From: Streptomyces olindensis
GTDB lineage: Bacteria; Actinomycetota; Actinomycetes; Streptomycetales; Streptomycetaceae
NCBI GenBank assembly: GCA_000696115.1
Contig: JJOH01000019.1
Span: 186,001 to 250,000 of the forward strand
Length of the DNA: 64,000 nt
Direction: 5' to 3'
This document shows positions 1 to 8,881 of the stretch, in pieces. The notes beneath the pieces were generated by a model. It was not told the DNA's origin, searched no databases, and saw only the letters and a list, made by a program, of their open reading frames with translations. A program made the translations under genes and the position numbers. Position 1 is the stretch's first letter. Every line of letters begins with the position of its first letter.

Positions 1-635
1 TGGCGCCAGGGACCGGCGCCGTCGAGCGCGGCCGCCTCGTAGTACGAGGTCGGCACGTTCTTGATCGCCGCGATGAACAGCAGCATGGAGAAGCCCGTCC
101 AGGCCCAGGACGCCGCCACCACGACCACGATCAGCGACAGGTCCGCGTTCGACTGCCACGGGACGGCGCTGCCGCCGACCTTCTCGATGAGGTAGTTGAC
201 CAGTCCGAAGTTCTCACCGAACAGCCACCGCCACAGGACGCCCACGACGATGGGCGACAGCAGCCACGGGATGAAGAAGAAGACCCGGGCGACCGACACG
301 CCCTTGGCGTGCTTGCTCACCAGCACGTTGGCGATGAGCAGGGAGAACACGAAGTTCAGCGGGACGAAGAGCACGGTGTACAGCAGCGTCCGGGTCAGCG
401 CGTCGAAGAAGGTGGAGTCTCCGAACAGGCGGCTGTAGTTGTCCACCCCGACGAACTGGAACGCCCCCACGCCCGTGTAGTTCGTGAAGGAGTAGACGAG
501 CCCGATCACCGCCGGCCAGAGGAAGAACAGCGCGAAGAGCACGACGTTGGCCGCGATGAGGACGAGCGGCGCAAGGGTGTACTTACTGCGGCTCCTGGGC
601 GGGCTCGCGGACACGTCCGGGGCGCGTTTGGTCAT
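1..635 (-). CDS. Sugar ABC transporter permease, MalF type (3' part missing)
   Basis: Inner-membrane subunit of a carbohydrate ABC importer. The gene starts at an ATG whose first base is 635 and runs off the left edge, so about 211 residues are visible. A short polar N-terminus is followed by hydrophobic segments, first around residues 20-45, matching the multi-helix MalF-like permeases. Near the left edge lies an EAA-loop sequence (YYEAAALDGAG), the contact site for the ATPase. It lies 123 bases downstream of the sugar-binding lipoprotein gene on the same strand, with a stem-loop between them. A second permease and the sugar hydrolase or kinase genes probably lie outside the window. The substrate cannot be read from the sequence. 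Confidence 0.9.
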   Translation of the reverse strand, partial: MTKRAPDVSASPPRSRSKYTLAPLVLIAANVVLFALFFLWPAVIGLVYSFTNYTGVGAFQFVGVDNYSRLFGDSTFFDALTRTLLYTVLFVPLNFVFSLLIANVLVSKHAKGVSVARVFFFIPWLLSPIVVGVLWRWLFGENFGLVNYLIEKVGGSAVPWQSNADLSLIVVVVAASWAWTGFSMLLFIAAIKNVPTSYYEAAALDGAGPWR

Positions 636-706
636 CTTCCTGACTCCGTGCTGGTGGAATGGGTTCCTGTGGGCTCAGGCCATGAGCCCGGCGTCGGACA
701 GGCCCT

Positions 707-744
707 GGCCCGGGCGGCGGCGTCTCGACCCCGCCGCCCGGGCC
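707..744. terminator. Intercistronic stem-loop between binding protein and permease genes
   Basis: A perfect 14-bp inverted repeat, GGCCCGGGCGGCGG at 707-720 and its complement at 731-744, leaves a 10-base loop. It begins 15 bases past the binding-protein stop codon on the minus strand. Such hairpins after solute-binding protein genes commonly protect the upstream mRNA or partly terminate transcription, so that the binding protein exceeds the permease. That role is inferred. Confidence 0.65.
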
Positions 745-758
745 CCGAAGGCCTGCGG

Positions 759-2081
759 TCAGCCGCCGACCTGCTGGTTGTAGCCGGCCACGATGTTGTC
801 CAGGGCCTTGTCGGCCGACTGCTGGCCGTTGATCGCCTTGCCAAGCTCCGTCTTGGTCGGGTCCTCGGTGAGGCTCTTGCCCTTCAGCACCCAGTTCGTC
901 TGCGCGGTGTTGAAGTAGCCGGAGATGGGGGCGTAGAGCGGGATCGACTCGTTGTAGAGCTTGAACGCCGCCTGCGCCGCCTCCGACTTGAAGGGGTACT
1001 TCGGGTTCAGGCCGCTCTCGACGGGCAGGAAGCCGGACGTCTCGCACAGCACCTGGTAGTGGGCCGGTTCGTACAGCCAGGACAGGAACTTCTTCGCGGC
1101 GGCGGCCGCGTCGGCGTTGTTGTTGAAGCCCACCGTCATGCCGCCGCTGTTGACGTCACTGGCCTGCACCGGCTGGGCGGGGGTCGGGACGCTCGCCCAC
1201 TCGAACTTCTTGATGCTGTCCGCGAAGGCGGCGACCTGCCACACGCCGGACCAGTAGGCGACGACGTCACCGCTCTGGAACATGGCGGACGGGTCGGCGC
1301 CGCTGGTCCACACCGACTTCGGCATGGTCTTGTCGTCGTTCCAGCCGACGAAGGTGTTCACGGCCTTCTTGGTCGCCGCGTCCACCGAGAACTTGCCGGA
1401 GGAGTCCGCGTGGACGTACTTCCCGCCCATCTCGTACACCATGGCGCGGAGCCGGGACGGCGACTGGTCGAAGGTCAGGGAGTACTTGGCGCCGGTCTTC
1501 TCCCGGACCGTGTTCGCCGCCTTGATGAACTCGGTCCAGGTCCAGGTCTTCTCGGGCGAGGTCGGGAAGGAGACACCGGCCTTCTCGAACAGCGACTTGT
1601 TGATGAACATGCCGGACGCGGTGATGTCCGAGGGGATGGACAGCACCTTCCCGGACGAGTCCTTGGCCACGAAGTTGGCGTTGATCTTGTTGGACTTCTT
1701 GTTGGCGATGTCGCTGAGGTCGATCAGCTTGTTCGACCAGATCGGGTCCAGCGCCGGGACGGCCGCCACGTCGGGCAGGGAGTTCGCCTGCGCGGCGTTG
1801 TGCAGCTTGGTGGTGTAGCCCTCGTAGGGGATGTTGACGAGCTTGACCTTGACGCCGGTTTCCTTCTTGTACTGCGCCACCATCTTCTTCCAGCCCGCGT
1901 CCTGCCCCGGAACCGTGGAGATCCAGAACGTCAGCGACTTGGAGGTCCCGCCGGAGCCGGATTCCGATCCGCAGGCGGTGAGCAGGAGGGCCCCTGCCGT
2001 GGCCACGGCAGCGAGGGGAACAACACGGCGTATGCCGCCGCGGCCGAGCCGGCGGGAACGCCGTACACCCAGACTGGTCAT
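759..2081 (-). CDS. Sugar-binding lipoprotein of ABC importer (family 1 solute-binding protein)
   Basis: A 440-residue extracellular solute-binding protein. The start is the ATG at 2081, chosen because AAGGGA sits just upstream; longer in-frame extensions lack coding character. The N-terminus has several arginines, then a hydrophobic stretch ending in the lipobox LLTAC, so the mature protein is anchored by a lipidated cysteine. The following Gly/Ser-rich spacer and SLTFWIST are typical of family 1 sugar binders, as is the Trp- and Tyr-rich body. It precedes a MalF-type permease, and a ROK regulator and a sugar-kinase-like gene lie upstream. A GAAAGCGCTTG operator-like site lies 233 bases before the start. 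The sugar bound is unknown; a disaccharide or amino sugar would fit the context. Confidence 0.92.
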   Translation of the reverse strand: MTSLGVRRSRRLGRGGIRRVVPLAAVATAGALLLTACGSESGSGGTSKSLTFWISTVPGQDAGWKKMVAQYKKETGVKVKLVNIPYEGYTTKLHNAAQANSLPDVAAVPALDPIWSNKLIDLSDIANKKSNKINANFVAKDSSGKVLSIPSDITASGMFINKSLFEKAGVSFPTSPEKTWTWTEFIKAANTVREKTGAKYSLTFDQSPSRLRAMVYEMGGKYVHADSSGKFSVDAATKKAVNTFVGWNDDKTMPKSVWTSGADPSAMFQSGDVVAYWSGVWQVAAFADSIKKFEWASVPTPAQPVQASDVNSGGMTVGFNNNADAAAAAKKFLSWLYEPAHYQVLCETSGFLPVESGLNPKYPFKSEAAQAAFKLYNESIPLYAPISGYFNTAQTNWVLKGKSLTEDPTKTELGKAINGQQSADKALDNIVAGYNQQVGG

Positions 2082-2313
2082 CTTCAGTCCCTTTTCGTCG
2101 TAGCGGAAGAAGCACGGCGCCAGCCGAGGCGGCACGGGTGCATGGTGCGGGGGGTTTCGCTTTCCGGGGGCACGGCCTCGCCCGGCCGCTTCGCCCTGAC
2201 GGGTGGGGTCCCCGGCCATGACGGCCGACGTCGCACGAGCACGCCCTCGTGCGGCTGCCGTACTTCGCGTACGGGCGGGAGGCTTACCCGGAGTCGGCGT
2301 CCCGGCCGACTCA

Positions 2314-2324
2314 GAAAGCGCTTG
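2314..2324. promoter_or_regulatory. LacI-type operator-like palindrome AAGCGCTT
   Basis: GAAAGCGCTTG with the perfect 8-bp palindrome AAGCGCTT at 2316-2323 lies in the 274-base gap between the ROK gene and the binding-protein gene. The core resembles operators of LacI-family sugar repressors. The identical 11-mer occurs at 18357-18367 before another sugar-related gene. The rest of the gap shows no gene. Confidence 0.5.
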
Positions 2325-2355
2325 TCCGGACATTGGCAGACCGATGACGCAGCCG

Positions 2356-3477
2356 TCAATGCTTCGCCCGCACAGCTCCGGTCACGGTTTGGATTCCATG
2401 GGCCACCGCGAGCCTGCTGGCGCCCGCCACCGTGCCGGTGTCGCCCACCACGCTGCTGACGACCTCGGTGGGCCAGCTCAGCCGGGCCAACTCGGCGCGC
2501 ACACCGGGCAGGAGCTGGGGATCCGCGCCGGTGCCGCCGCCCAGCACGATCAGCCCGGGGTCCAGCACGGCGGCCACGGCGGCGGCCAGCCGGCCGACGT
2601 CGGCGGCGTGCGAGGCGACCACGGCACGGGCCGTGGCATGCCCCTGCCCGGCGAGGGCGAGGAGCCGCTCCGCGGTGCGCGGGCGGGGCCCGTCGCCCTC
2701 CCGCCAGGCCTCGGCGGCCCGGCGGAGCAGGGTGCGCGAGCCCATGCGCTGCTCCAGGCCCTCGTGGCGCGGGGCGCGGTCGTCGTCCCAGGGGTAGGGC
2801 AGCCGTGCCACCTCACCGGCGGCGCCGTTCGCTCCGCGCAGCACCCGGCCGCCGATGACGACGGCGAGACCGATGCCGACGCCGATGCGCAGGTAGCCGA
2901 AGGTGTCCCGGCCGACGGCGGCACCCTCGTGCAGCTCGGCGAGGGCGGCGCAGTTGACGTTGTTCTCCAGGTGGACGGGGACGCCCTCCGGCAGGGCGAC
3001 GGCCATGGCGTCGAAGACGGGGCCGGCCTTGGCGGTCGCGGGGCGTTCCCCGGCGCCCTCCCGGTCGCGGGTGGTGACGTCACCGACGGCGACGACGACG
3101 GCCCGCAGCGGGGCCCCGGCGGGCAGCGTGTCGAGGACCTTGCGGACGGTGTCGGCCGCCTCCGGCCGGGAGCCGGTGCCCTCGGCGAGCAGGGTGCCGT
3201 CCAGGGCGCAGGCGCGCACCCGCGTCTTGGCGGGCCCCAGGTCGACCGCGAGCACGGCGCCGGCGGCCGGTCCCAGCCGGTACACGGCGGCGCTGCGGCC
3301 GGTGGAGCCGGAGGCACGCCCGGAGTGGGCGGCGAGCTCCACGGCCTCCAGTTCGGCCACGGCGGTGGAGACGGTCGGTTTGGAAAGGCCCGCACCGGCC
3401 GCCAGCTGGGGTCGGGTGGCCGTGCCCGCCCCGGCCAGTACGTCGAACACCACACGGGCACTCTCACTCAGGTGCAT
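2356..3477 (-). CDS. ROK family transcriptional repressor
   Basis: A 373-residue ROK (repressor, ORF, kinase) regulator. The start is the ATG at 3477, preceded by GGGGAGA; the longer in-frame ATG at 3594 would extend through the operator region. Residues 1-70 form a winged helix-turn-helix (RPQLAAGAGLSKPTVSTAVAEL). The rest is the ROK sugar-binding domain, with an AVDLGPAKTRV phosphate-like loop and GVGIGLAVVIGG. The degenerate first loop suggests it senses rather than phosphorylates sugar. It is divergent from the BadF-type kinase gene, and a 24-bp dyad lies between them. It probably represses the kinase gene, itself, and possibly the transporter genes downstream on its own strand. Confidence 0.9.
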   Translation of the reverse strand: MHLSESARVVFDVLAGAGTATRPQLAAGAGLSKPTVSTAVAELEAVELAAHSGRASGSTGRSAAVYRLGPAAGAVLAVDLGPAKTRVRACALDGTLLAEGTGSRPEAADTVRKVLDTLPAGAPLRAVVVAVGDVTTRDREGAGERPATAKAGPVFDAMAVALPEGVPVHLENNVNCAALAELHEGAAVGRDTFGYLRIGVGIGLAVVIGGRVLRGANGAAGEVARLPYPWDDDRAPRHEGLEQRMGSRTLLRRAAEAWREGDGPRPRTAERLLALAGQGHATARAVVASHAADVGRLAAAVAAVLDPGLIVLGGGTGADPQLLPGVRAELARLSWPTEVVSSVVGDTGTVAGASRLAVAHGIQTVTGAVRAKH

Positions 3478-3564
3478 GGTCTCCCCAGGTCGTGCTGCGG
3501 CCGAGCAGGGTGGCCGCAAGGGTGGCGCGGCACCGGGAATTCCGTGCCTCTTGACGCACCCTAC

Positions 3565-3588
3565 TTCGTTAGTTAACTTCCTAACGAA
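3565..3588. promoter_or_regulatory. Dyad operator between divergent ROK repressor and kinase genes
   Basis: TTCGTTAG (3565-3572) and CTAACGAA (3581-3588) form a perfect inverted repeat around TTAACTTC. It is AT-rich against a very GC-rich background and lies in the 240-base space between two divergent genes. Its composition resembles NagC/XylR-type ROK operators. Binding by the adjacent ROK protein is inferred. Confidence 0.65.
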
Positions 3589-3717
3589 CTTCACGGTACT
3601 CGCCTGCCGTGGCCCGCAGAAGCCCGTCCCGGGGCTTCCCTACCTCTTCAACTGCCGTGGTCCGACGGACGGTTCGCCTGCCGATCGGCGTGACCACGCA
3701 ACGACGAAAGAGGACCC

Positions 3718-4617
3718 GTGCAGGACTCGACGCCCTCCGTGGTCGGTATCGACGTGGGCGGCACCAAGACACAGCTGCGCGCCCTCGCGGGCGGCGGGAC
3801 CGTCGCCGACCGCGTCCGCAGCAGTACGGGCTGGCGGCCGCACGACCCCGGGGCCGCCGCCGACTGGCTGGCCGCGCTGATCCTCGACTCCCTGCCCGCG
3901 GACGTACGCCCGGCCGCCGTCGCCGTGGGCGGTCACGCCTGCGAGACGCCGCGCCAGTGCGAACGGATCCGGGCCGCGCTCCAGGAACGGCTGGGGGTGC
4001 CCGCGCTGGTCGTGGGCGACGCCGAGCTGCTCGTCCCCGCCGCCGGGCTGGAGAAGGGCGTCGGCCTGGTGGCCGGTACCGGTTCGGTCGCGGTGGGACG
4101 GCTGCCCGACGGCGGCCCCGTCCAGGTCGGCGGCTGGGGCGCGGTCCTCGGCGACGAGGGCGGCGCCGCCGGACTCGTCCGCGAGGCCGCGCGGGCCGTC
4201 TGGGCGGCGCACGACCGCGGCGAGAAGCCCGACGCGCTGGCGGCCGGACTGGTGGAGTCCTTCGGTGTGGCCGAGGTGCCCGCGCTGGGCGCGGCGCTGG
4301 AGGCGGCCAGGGACGTGTCCGCCGAGTGGGGCCGGCACTCACCGGTGGTGTTCTCGGCCGCGGAGGCCGGCTCGCCGCTCGCCCGGGATGTGATCGCCGA
4401 CGGCGGCCGGGCGCTCGCCGCGCTCGTCGTCCGCCTCGCCGCCCGCGGAGTCGCGGTGGACGACGTGGTGGTGGCGGGCGGCACGGTGCTCGCCCAGCCC
4501 GCGCTGTACGAGGCGTTCACCCGCGCGCTCGCCGAAGCCCTGCCCGGAGCCCGGCCGCAGCCCCTGCGCGTGCCGCCGGTCGAGGGCGCGGTGGCGCTGG
4601 CCCGTTCTCTTCCCTGA
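3718..4617 (+). CDS. BadF/BadG/BcrA/BcrD-type ATPase, probable N-acetylglucosamine kinase
   Basis: A 299-residue protein of the actin-like ATPase fold. The start is a GTG with GAGG just upstream. The N-terminal phosphate-1 motif GIDVGGTKTQLRAL is clear. VAGTGSVAVGR (about residues 118-128) corresponds to the phosphate-2 region, followed by GGWGAVLGDEGGAAGL, which is characteristic of eukaryote-like GlcNAc kinases and the BadF family. DDVVVAGGTVL near the C-terminus fits the adenosine motif. Activating-subunit (BadF) relatives carry Fe-S cysteines, which are absent here, so a sugar kinase is the better reading. It is divergent from the ROK repressor and was probably controlled with the sugar importer to the left. 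Confidence 0.82.
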   Translation: MQDSTPSVVGIDVGGTKTQLRALAGGGTVADRVRSSTGWRPHDPGAAADWLAALILDSLPADVRPAAVAVGGHACETPRQCERIRAALQERLGVPALVVGDAELLVPAAGLEKGVGLVAGTGSVAVGRLPDGGPVQVGGWGAVLGDEGGAAGLVREAARAVWAAHDRGEKPDALAAGLVESFGVAEVPALGAALEAARDVSAEWGRHSPVVFSAAEAGSPLARDVIADGGRALAALVVRLAARGVAVDDVVVAGGTVLAQPALYEAFTRALAEALPGARPQPLRVPPVEGAVALARSLP

Positions 4618-4774
4618 GCCCGGCGACCGCCGTTCACGCCCCGGACACCACCCCGTGGCCGGACCCTCTTCGCAGGGTCACGACCCGGCCGTAGATCTTC
4701 GCTCGTCACCCCGGCCGCACGGCCGAAGCTCGCCCAGCAGTACCCCTTGAACAGAACTCAAGAGAGGCGCACCC

Positions 4775-6691
4775 ATGCCGTCATCAGCCGGGCACCGCAC
4801 CGCCGCCACCGTCGACCGGCGGGGCTTCCTCAGGACCTCCCTCGGGGCGTCGGCGGGCCTGCTCGCCGCACCGGCCTTCGTCACCTGGCTGGGCGCGGCG
4901 GACGCGAAGGCGGCCACCGGCCTCGCCGCGTTCGTCGACGACTACAAGTCCAACGTCCTGACGAACCAGACTCCCGAGACCAACGCGGTCGTCCGGGTCC
5001 TGGGCGGCATGGCCGAGGTGTGGAAGACCGGCGACGCCTGGGACACCGGCCACGTCCTGGACCGCGAGGTGCTGCGCGCCAACATGCGCTACTGCGCCCG
5101 CGTCACGCGGGCCCGCACCGAGGCCCAGGCGAAGGAGGCGTTCCTCTACGACCGCCAGCACCAGAGCTACGCCATGATCGCCGGTCTCGGACCGCTCGCC
5201 GGGCTGTACAAGGCGGGCGCCAGGGCGGTCACGTCGATCACCAGCGCCCCGGACGGCACGCCCCCCGGCAAGGTCAGCGACACCCTGCCCGCCGACGCCC
5301 CGGCCGGGTCCGCGCTCGGGGCGGGCTCCCACGACTCGGAGCTGGGCAGGGTCGCGAAGCTGGTCGACACGGTGCGCGGCCCGTTCGCCTCGGGCAACCC
5401 GGCCAAGTTCGCCTTCCAGTACCCGCGTCCGTGGCGGATGAACGAGGACAGCGAGGTCGTCGACACCGGGGAGAAGGACGCCCTCGGCTACCCGGTGTAC
5501 GACTCGCAGGTCGTCGTCGCCCCGCAGCTGCTGCGCCAGCGCTCCGAGAACCCGGAGGAGGACGGCGGTTTCCCCAGCGGCCACACCAACGCCTTCCACC
5601 TGGCCGCGCTGGCCTTCGCGTACGCGGTGCCCGAGCGGTTCCAGGAGCTGGTGACGCGCGCGTTCGAACTCAGCCACACACGGATCATGGCGGGCATGCA
5701 CTCCACCGTCGACGTCATCGGCGGCCGAGTCATGGCCACCGCGCTGACCGCCGCGACGCTGGCCGACCCGGCGAACGCCGAGCTCAAGGCGGCGGCCCGC
5801 GCCCAGGCCCTCGCCTACTTCACGCGGCGGACGGGCACCACGGCGGACACGCTGTACGCCTACGCCCACTCCGACGCCACCGACGCGTACGCCGACCGCG
5901 AGGCCAACGCCCGCGCGGTCGAGCCCAGGCTGACGTACGTGCTGCCGCGCCGCGGCCGCAAGGACCCGCTCACCGTGCCCAAGGGCGCGGAGGTGCTGCT
6001 GGAGACGCGGCTGCCGTACCTGACCGCGGACCAGCGGCGCGAGGTGCTGCGGACGACGGCGCTGCCCTCCGGGTACGTCCTGCTGGACGGTTTCGAGCGG
6101 TGGGGCCGTCTGAACCTGTTCGCCGCGGCGGACGGGTACGGCGCCTTCGACACCGACGTCACCGTGACGCTGGACGCGGCGGCCGGCGGCTTCCACGCGG
6201 CCGACAGCTGGCGCAACGACATCGAGGGCGACGGCGGGCTGACCAAGCGCGGCACGGGCACGCTCACCCTCACCGGCCACAACCGCTACCACGGCGGGAC
6301 GGTCGTCGAGGCGGGCACGCTGGTCGCCGCGTCACCCAACGCCCTGGGCCAGGGCGACGTCCGGGTGACGGGCGGCACGCTCCGCGCGGACCAGGTGCTG
6401 CGGGTGCGGGGCTCCTACGTCCAGGAGGGCGACTCCACGCTGGAGCTGCTGCTGCGCCGGAACCACGGCCCGGCCCTCACCGTGAGCCGGCGCGTCCTGC
6501 TGGGCGGGGGCGGCGTGCTGTCGCTGCGGCTCGACCCCGAGCGTCCGCCGGTCGCCGGGACGACCGTCCCGGTGCTGTCGGCTCCGCGGCTGCGCGGCCG
6601 CTTCGACCGGGTGGAGCTGGACTCGGCGACGCTCAAGGCCGTGCCCGTCCACACGGCTGACGGACTGTCGGTGCGACTCGTGCGGCGGTGA
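4775..6691 (+). CDS. Secreted PAP2-type acid phosphatase with C-terminal autotransporter-like beta-strand repeat
   Basis: A 638-residue exported phosphatase. The N-terminus carries a twin-arginine-type signal (DRRGFLRTSLGASAGLLAAP, about residues 15-34). The phosphatidic-acid-phosphatase type 2/vanadium haloperoxidase signature is complete: KFAFQYPRPWR, then GGFPSGHTNAF near residue 265-275, then SHTRIMAGMHSTVD near residue 305. The catalytic and phosphate-binding Arg, His and Asp residues are all present. After about residue 470 the protein changes to beta-rich sequence, including LTKRGTGTLTLTGHNRYHGG, which matches the autotransporter-associated beta-strand (PATR) repeat more often seen in Gram-negative passenger domains. 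The substrate is unknown. An extracellular phosphomonoesterase role is likely. Confidence 0.88.
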   Translation: MPSSAGHRTAATVDRRGFLRTSLGASAGLLAAPAFVTWLGAADAKAATGLAAFVDDYKSNVLTNQTPETNAVVRVLGGMAEVWKTGDAWDTGHVLDREVLRANMRYCARVTRARTEAQAKEAFLYDRQHQSYAMIAGLGPLAGLYKAGARAVTSITSAPDGTPPGKVSDTLPADAPAGSALGAGSHDSELGRVAKLVDTVRGPFASGNPAKFAFQYPRPWRMNEDSEVVDTGEKDALGYPVYDSQVVVAPQLLRQRSENPEEDGGFPSGHTNAFHLAALAFAYAVPERFQELVTRAFELSHTRIMAGMHSTVDVIGGRVMATALTAATLADPANAELKAAARAQALAYFTRRTGTTADTLYAYAHSDATDAYADREANARAVEPRLTYVLPRRGRKDPLTVPKGAEVLLETRLPYLTADQRREVLRTTALPSGYVLLDGFERWGRLNLFAAADGYGAFDTDVTVTLDAAAGGFHAADSWRNDIEGDGGLTKRGTGTLTLTGHNRYHGGTVVEAGTLVAASPNALGQGDVRVTGGTLRADQVLRVRGSYVQEGDSTLELLLRRNHGPALTVSRRVLLGGGGVLSLRLDPERPPVAGTTVPVLSAPRLRGRFDRVELDSATLKAVPVHTADGLSVRLVRR

Positions 6692-6712
6692 CGCCGTGCG
6701 CGGCGGGGGCTG

Positions 6713-8410
6713 ATGCACAGTGGGTCCATGAGGGACCTGCTCGCCCCCGCCGCTCCCCGGCCGGTTCCGCTCTCGTCCGGGGCGCCGTCGGGGGCGACGC
6801 GGCGGCCGGTGGGACGGTGGCCGGGCGGACGGTGGCCGGTGCGGCTCCTGGTCGCGCTGCTGCTCGCGCAGATGGCCTTCGCGATGGTCACGACCGCGGT
6901 GCGGCAGACCCCCACGATCGACGAACCGGTGTACGTGGGCGCGGCGGCCGAGTACGTGCGCGAGCACCGGCTGCGCCACAACCCCGAGCATCCGCCGCTC
7001 GGCAAGCTGGTCATCGGGGTGGGTGTCGCCCTCGCGGATCCGCACCTCGACGCGTCGTTCACCGGCGACCAGGGCCGGGTGGGGCGGCACCTGCTCTACG
7101 AGTCGGGCAACGATCCCTGGCGGCTGATGCTGTGGGCCCGCCTTCCGATGATCGTGCTGACCTCGCTGTTCGGGCTGGTGGTGTTCGCCTTCGCCCGTGA
7201 ACTGGCCGGTGCTGTGGGCGGGTTGGCCGCGCTCGCCCTGTACTGCCTCTCCCCCGACGTCATCGCCCACGGCTCGCTCGCCACGCTCGACGTGCCGGCC
7301 GCCGGGTTCGTGCTGACGTCGGCGTGGCTGGTGTGGCGGGCCCGTCGCCGGCCCCGGCTGTACGTCCCGCTCGCAGGGATCGCGCTGGGCGCCGCCCTGG
7401 CGACCAGGATGAGCACGTTGCCCGCCGTCGCGGTGCTGATGGTGTCGGCCGCGATGTCGGTGTGGCACGCCCGCGCAGGCGGCCGGCGCCTGGTGCGGGC
7501 GGTGGCCGGGGCGGGCGTGGTGGCCCTGGCCGCGATCGGGGTGGTGTGGGCCGTGTACCTGGTCGTCGATCCGCGGCTGCGCTGGACTCCGGAGCAGCAG
7601 GTGCCCGTGGTGCACGGGGCGCGGGGTCTGCTCGTGGATCTGCTGCCGTTCCCGGAGGCCTACCGGGACGGGATGCGCGTGCAGTTCGGGCTGGAGAACC
7701 GGCCGTGGCAGGGCTTCCTGTTCGGTCGGCTGTACGAGGGCTCGCTCTGGTACTACCTGCCGGCCGCGCTGCTGGTGAAGACGCCGCTGGGGGCGCTCGC
7801 GCTGTGGGCCGCCGGTGCCGTCGTGCTGGTGGCCGTACGGCGGCTGCGGCCCGCGGCACCGTATGTGCTGGCCGCTCCCGTGGTGCTGCTGGCGGCGGCC
7901 ATGCAGGGGGCGCGGGACCTCGGGACCCGGTACGCCGTGTTCCTGCCGTTGTTCCTCGCGGTGGCGGCGGGGTGCCTGCTCGTGGTGCGGCGGCGGTGGG
8001 TGCCGGTCGCGGTGGCCGTGCTGGTGGCGTTCGTCGGGGTCGGTTCGGTGCGGACGTACCCCTTTTATCTGCCCTACTCCAACGAGGCGTTCGGGGGGCC
8101 GGGCAGGACGCGGGAGTGGCTGCACGACTCGAACGTGGACTGGGGGCAGGATCTCGGGCGGCTCGCCGAGCGGCTGCGGGAGGGGTACGCGGGTCAGCGG
8201 GTGTGGCTCGTCTACAAAGGGAGTGGGGTACCGGGGTTCTACGGCATCAGGAGTGCCGATCCCCGCCGGGTGCCCGTCTCCGAGGTGCGCGGGCTGTTGG
8301 TGGTGTCCGACTCCGCGGCGGCCAAGGCCACGGGGCGGCTGGCCGCGCTGATCGGCGGCAGCCGCCCCGTCGAGCATGTCGGGCACTCGATCACGATCTA
8401 TCGCCGCTGA
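6713..8410 (+). CDS. Polytopic membrane glycosyltransferase, PMT/ArnT (GT39/GT83-like) family
   Basis: A 565-residue membrane protein with about ten hydrophobic segments. After a Pro/Arg-rich cytoplasmic tail and the first helix (about residues 43-62), the first periplasmic loop contains TPTIDEPVYVGAA and NPEHPPLGK. Acidic and His/Pro motifs at this place are where polyprenyl-phosphate-sugar transferases bind metal and substrate. Later comes HDSNVDWGQDLGRLAERL, a sequence common to bacterial relatives. It probably moves a sugar from a lipid-linked donor to an envelope acceptor. The start could also be the ATG at 6728. It follows the PAP2 gene by 21 bases and may be co-transcribed with it. Confidence 0.82.
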   Translation: MHSGSMRDLLAPAAPRPVPLSSGAPSGATRRPVGRWPGGRWPVRLLVALLLAQMAFAMVTTAVRQTPTIDEPVYVGAAAEYVREHRLRHNPEHPPLGKLVIGVGVALADPHLDASFTGDQGRVGRHLLYESGNDPWRLMLWARLPMIVLTSLFGLVVFAFARELAGAVGGLAALALYCLSPDVIAHGSLATLDVPAAGFVLTSAWLVWRARRRPRLYVPLAGIALGAALATRMSTLPAVAVLMVSAAMSVWHARAGGRRLVRAVAGAGVVALAAIGVVWAVYLVVDPRLRWTPEQQVPVVHGARGLLVDLLPFPEAYRDGMRVQFGLENRPWQGFLFGRLYEGSLWYYLPAALLVKTPLGALALWAAGAVVLVAVRRLRPAAPYVLAAPVVLLAAAMQGARDLGTRYAVFLPLFLAVAAGCLLVVRRRWVPVAVAVLVAFVGVGSVRTYPFYLPYSNEAFGGPGRTREWLHDSNVDWGQDLGRLAERLREGYAGQRVWLVYKGSGVPGFYGIRSADPRRVPVSEVRGLLVVSDSAAAKATGRLAALIGGSRPVEHVGHSITIYRR

Positions 8411-8421
8411 ACGTCGTCGAG

Positions 8422-8823
8422 TCAGTGCGCGGCGTGGAAGAAACCGTCGGTGCTCACGTTGGGCATCACCCTGCTGGCCACCCGGTAGCGGCCGTTGGGC
8501 ACCTCGGGGCACCTCGCCACGTGCACCGCCAGGGGGCCCGCCCACTCGTAGCCGCGGCGGTCCGCGTGGCGGCAGAGACTGTCGGTGAGGGCCTGGCCCA
8601 CGTCGACGCCGGTGCGGGTCAGGTGCTCGTGCACGTCGTCGGGCAGTTCCACGTCGTAGGCGTTGGGGACCATGACACGGCCCTCACCGCACACCACGGC
8701 GTTGTCGTCGCACTCGCGTCGCAGGGCGTCGAGGACCTCGACCGGTTCCTTGTCGCGGACCCGCGCCCACAGCGCGTCCCATCGGCTCTCCAGGGTCTCT
8801 TCCAGCGCGCTCAGGGCGCCCAT
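8422..8823 (-). CDS. Stand-alone DUF3662 (FhaA N-terminal domain) protein
   Basis: A 133-residue protein. MGALSALEETLESRWDALWA, VEVLDALRRECDDNAVVC and GRVMVPNAYDVELP match the N-terminal domain of FhaA, the FHA protein next to the PknA/PknB kinase genes. FhaA is a much longer protein with a flexible linker and a phosphothreonine-binding FHA domain. Here the sequence ends after the first domain, so the FHA domain is absent. In FhaA this domain is thought to mediate protein contacts in cell-wall assembly. No kinase or FHA gene is nearby. It may be a paralogue that competes with or modulates FhaA. It is followed on the minus strand side by the divergent-facing end of the glycosyltransferase gene, 11 bases away. 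Confidence 0.78.
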   Translation of the reverse strand: MGALSALEETLESRWDALWARVRDKEPVEVLDALRRECDDNAVVCGEGRVMVPNAYDVELPDDVHEHLTRTGVDVGQALTDSLCRHADRRGYEWAGPLAVHVARCPEVPNGRYRVASRVMPNVSTDGFFHAAH

Positions 8824-8881
8824 GCGGTATCACCTGCCGGAAACGTCGTCGGTTCGGTTGCGGTGGCCCGGGGTGGGCGTC

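Noticed and set aside
309..2459. A plus-strand 716-codon open frame over the sugar importer genes
   Set aside because: It is opposite two clear transporter genes, has low-complexity Val/Gly/Arg sequence and carries no recognisable domain.
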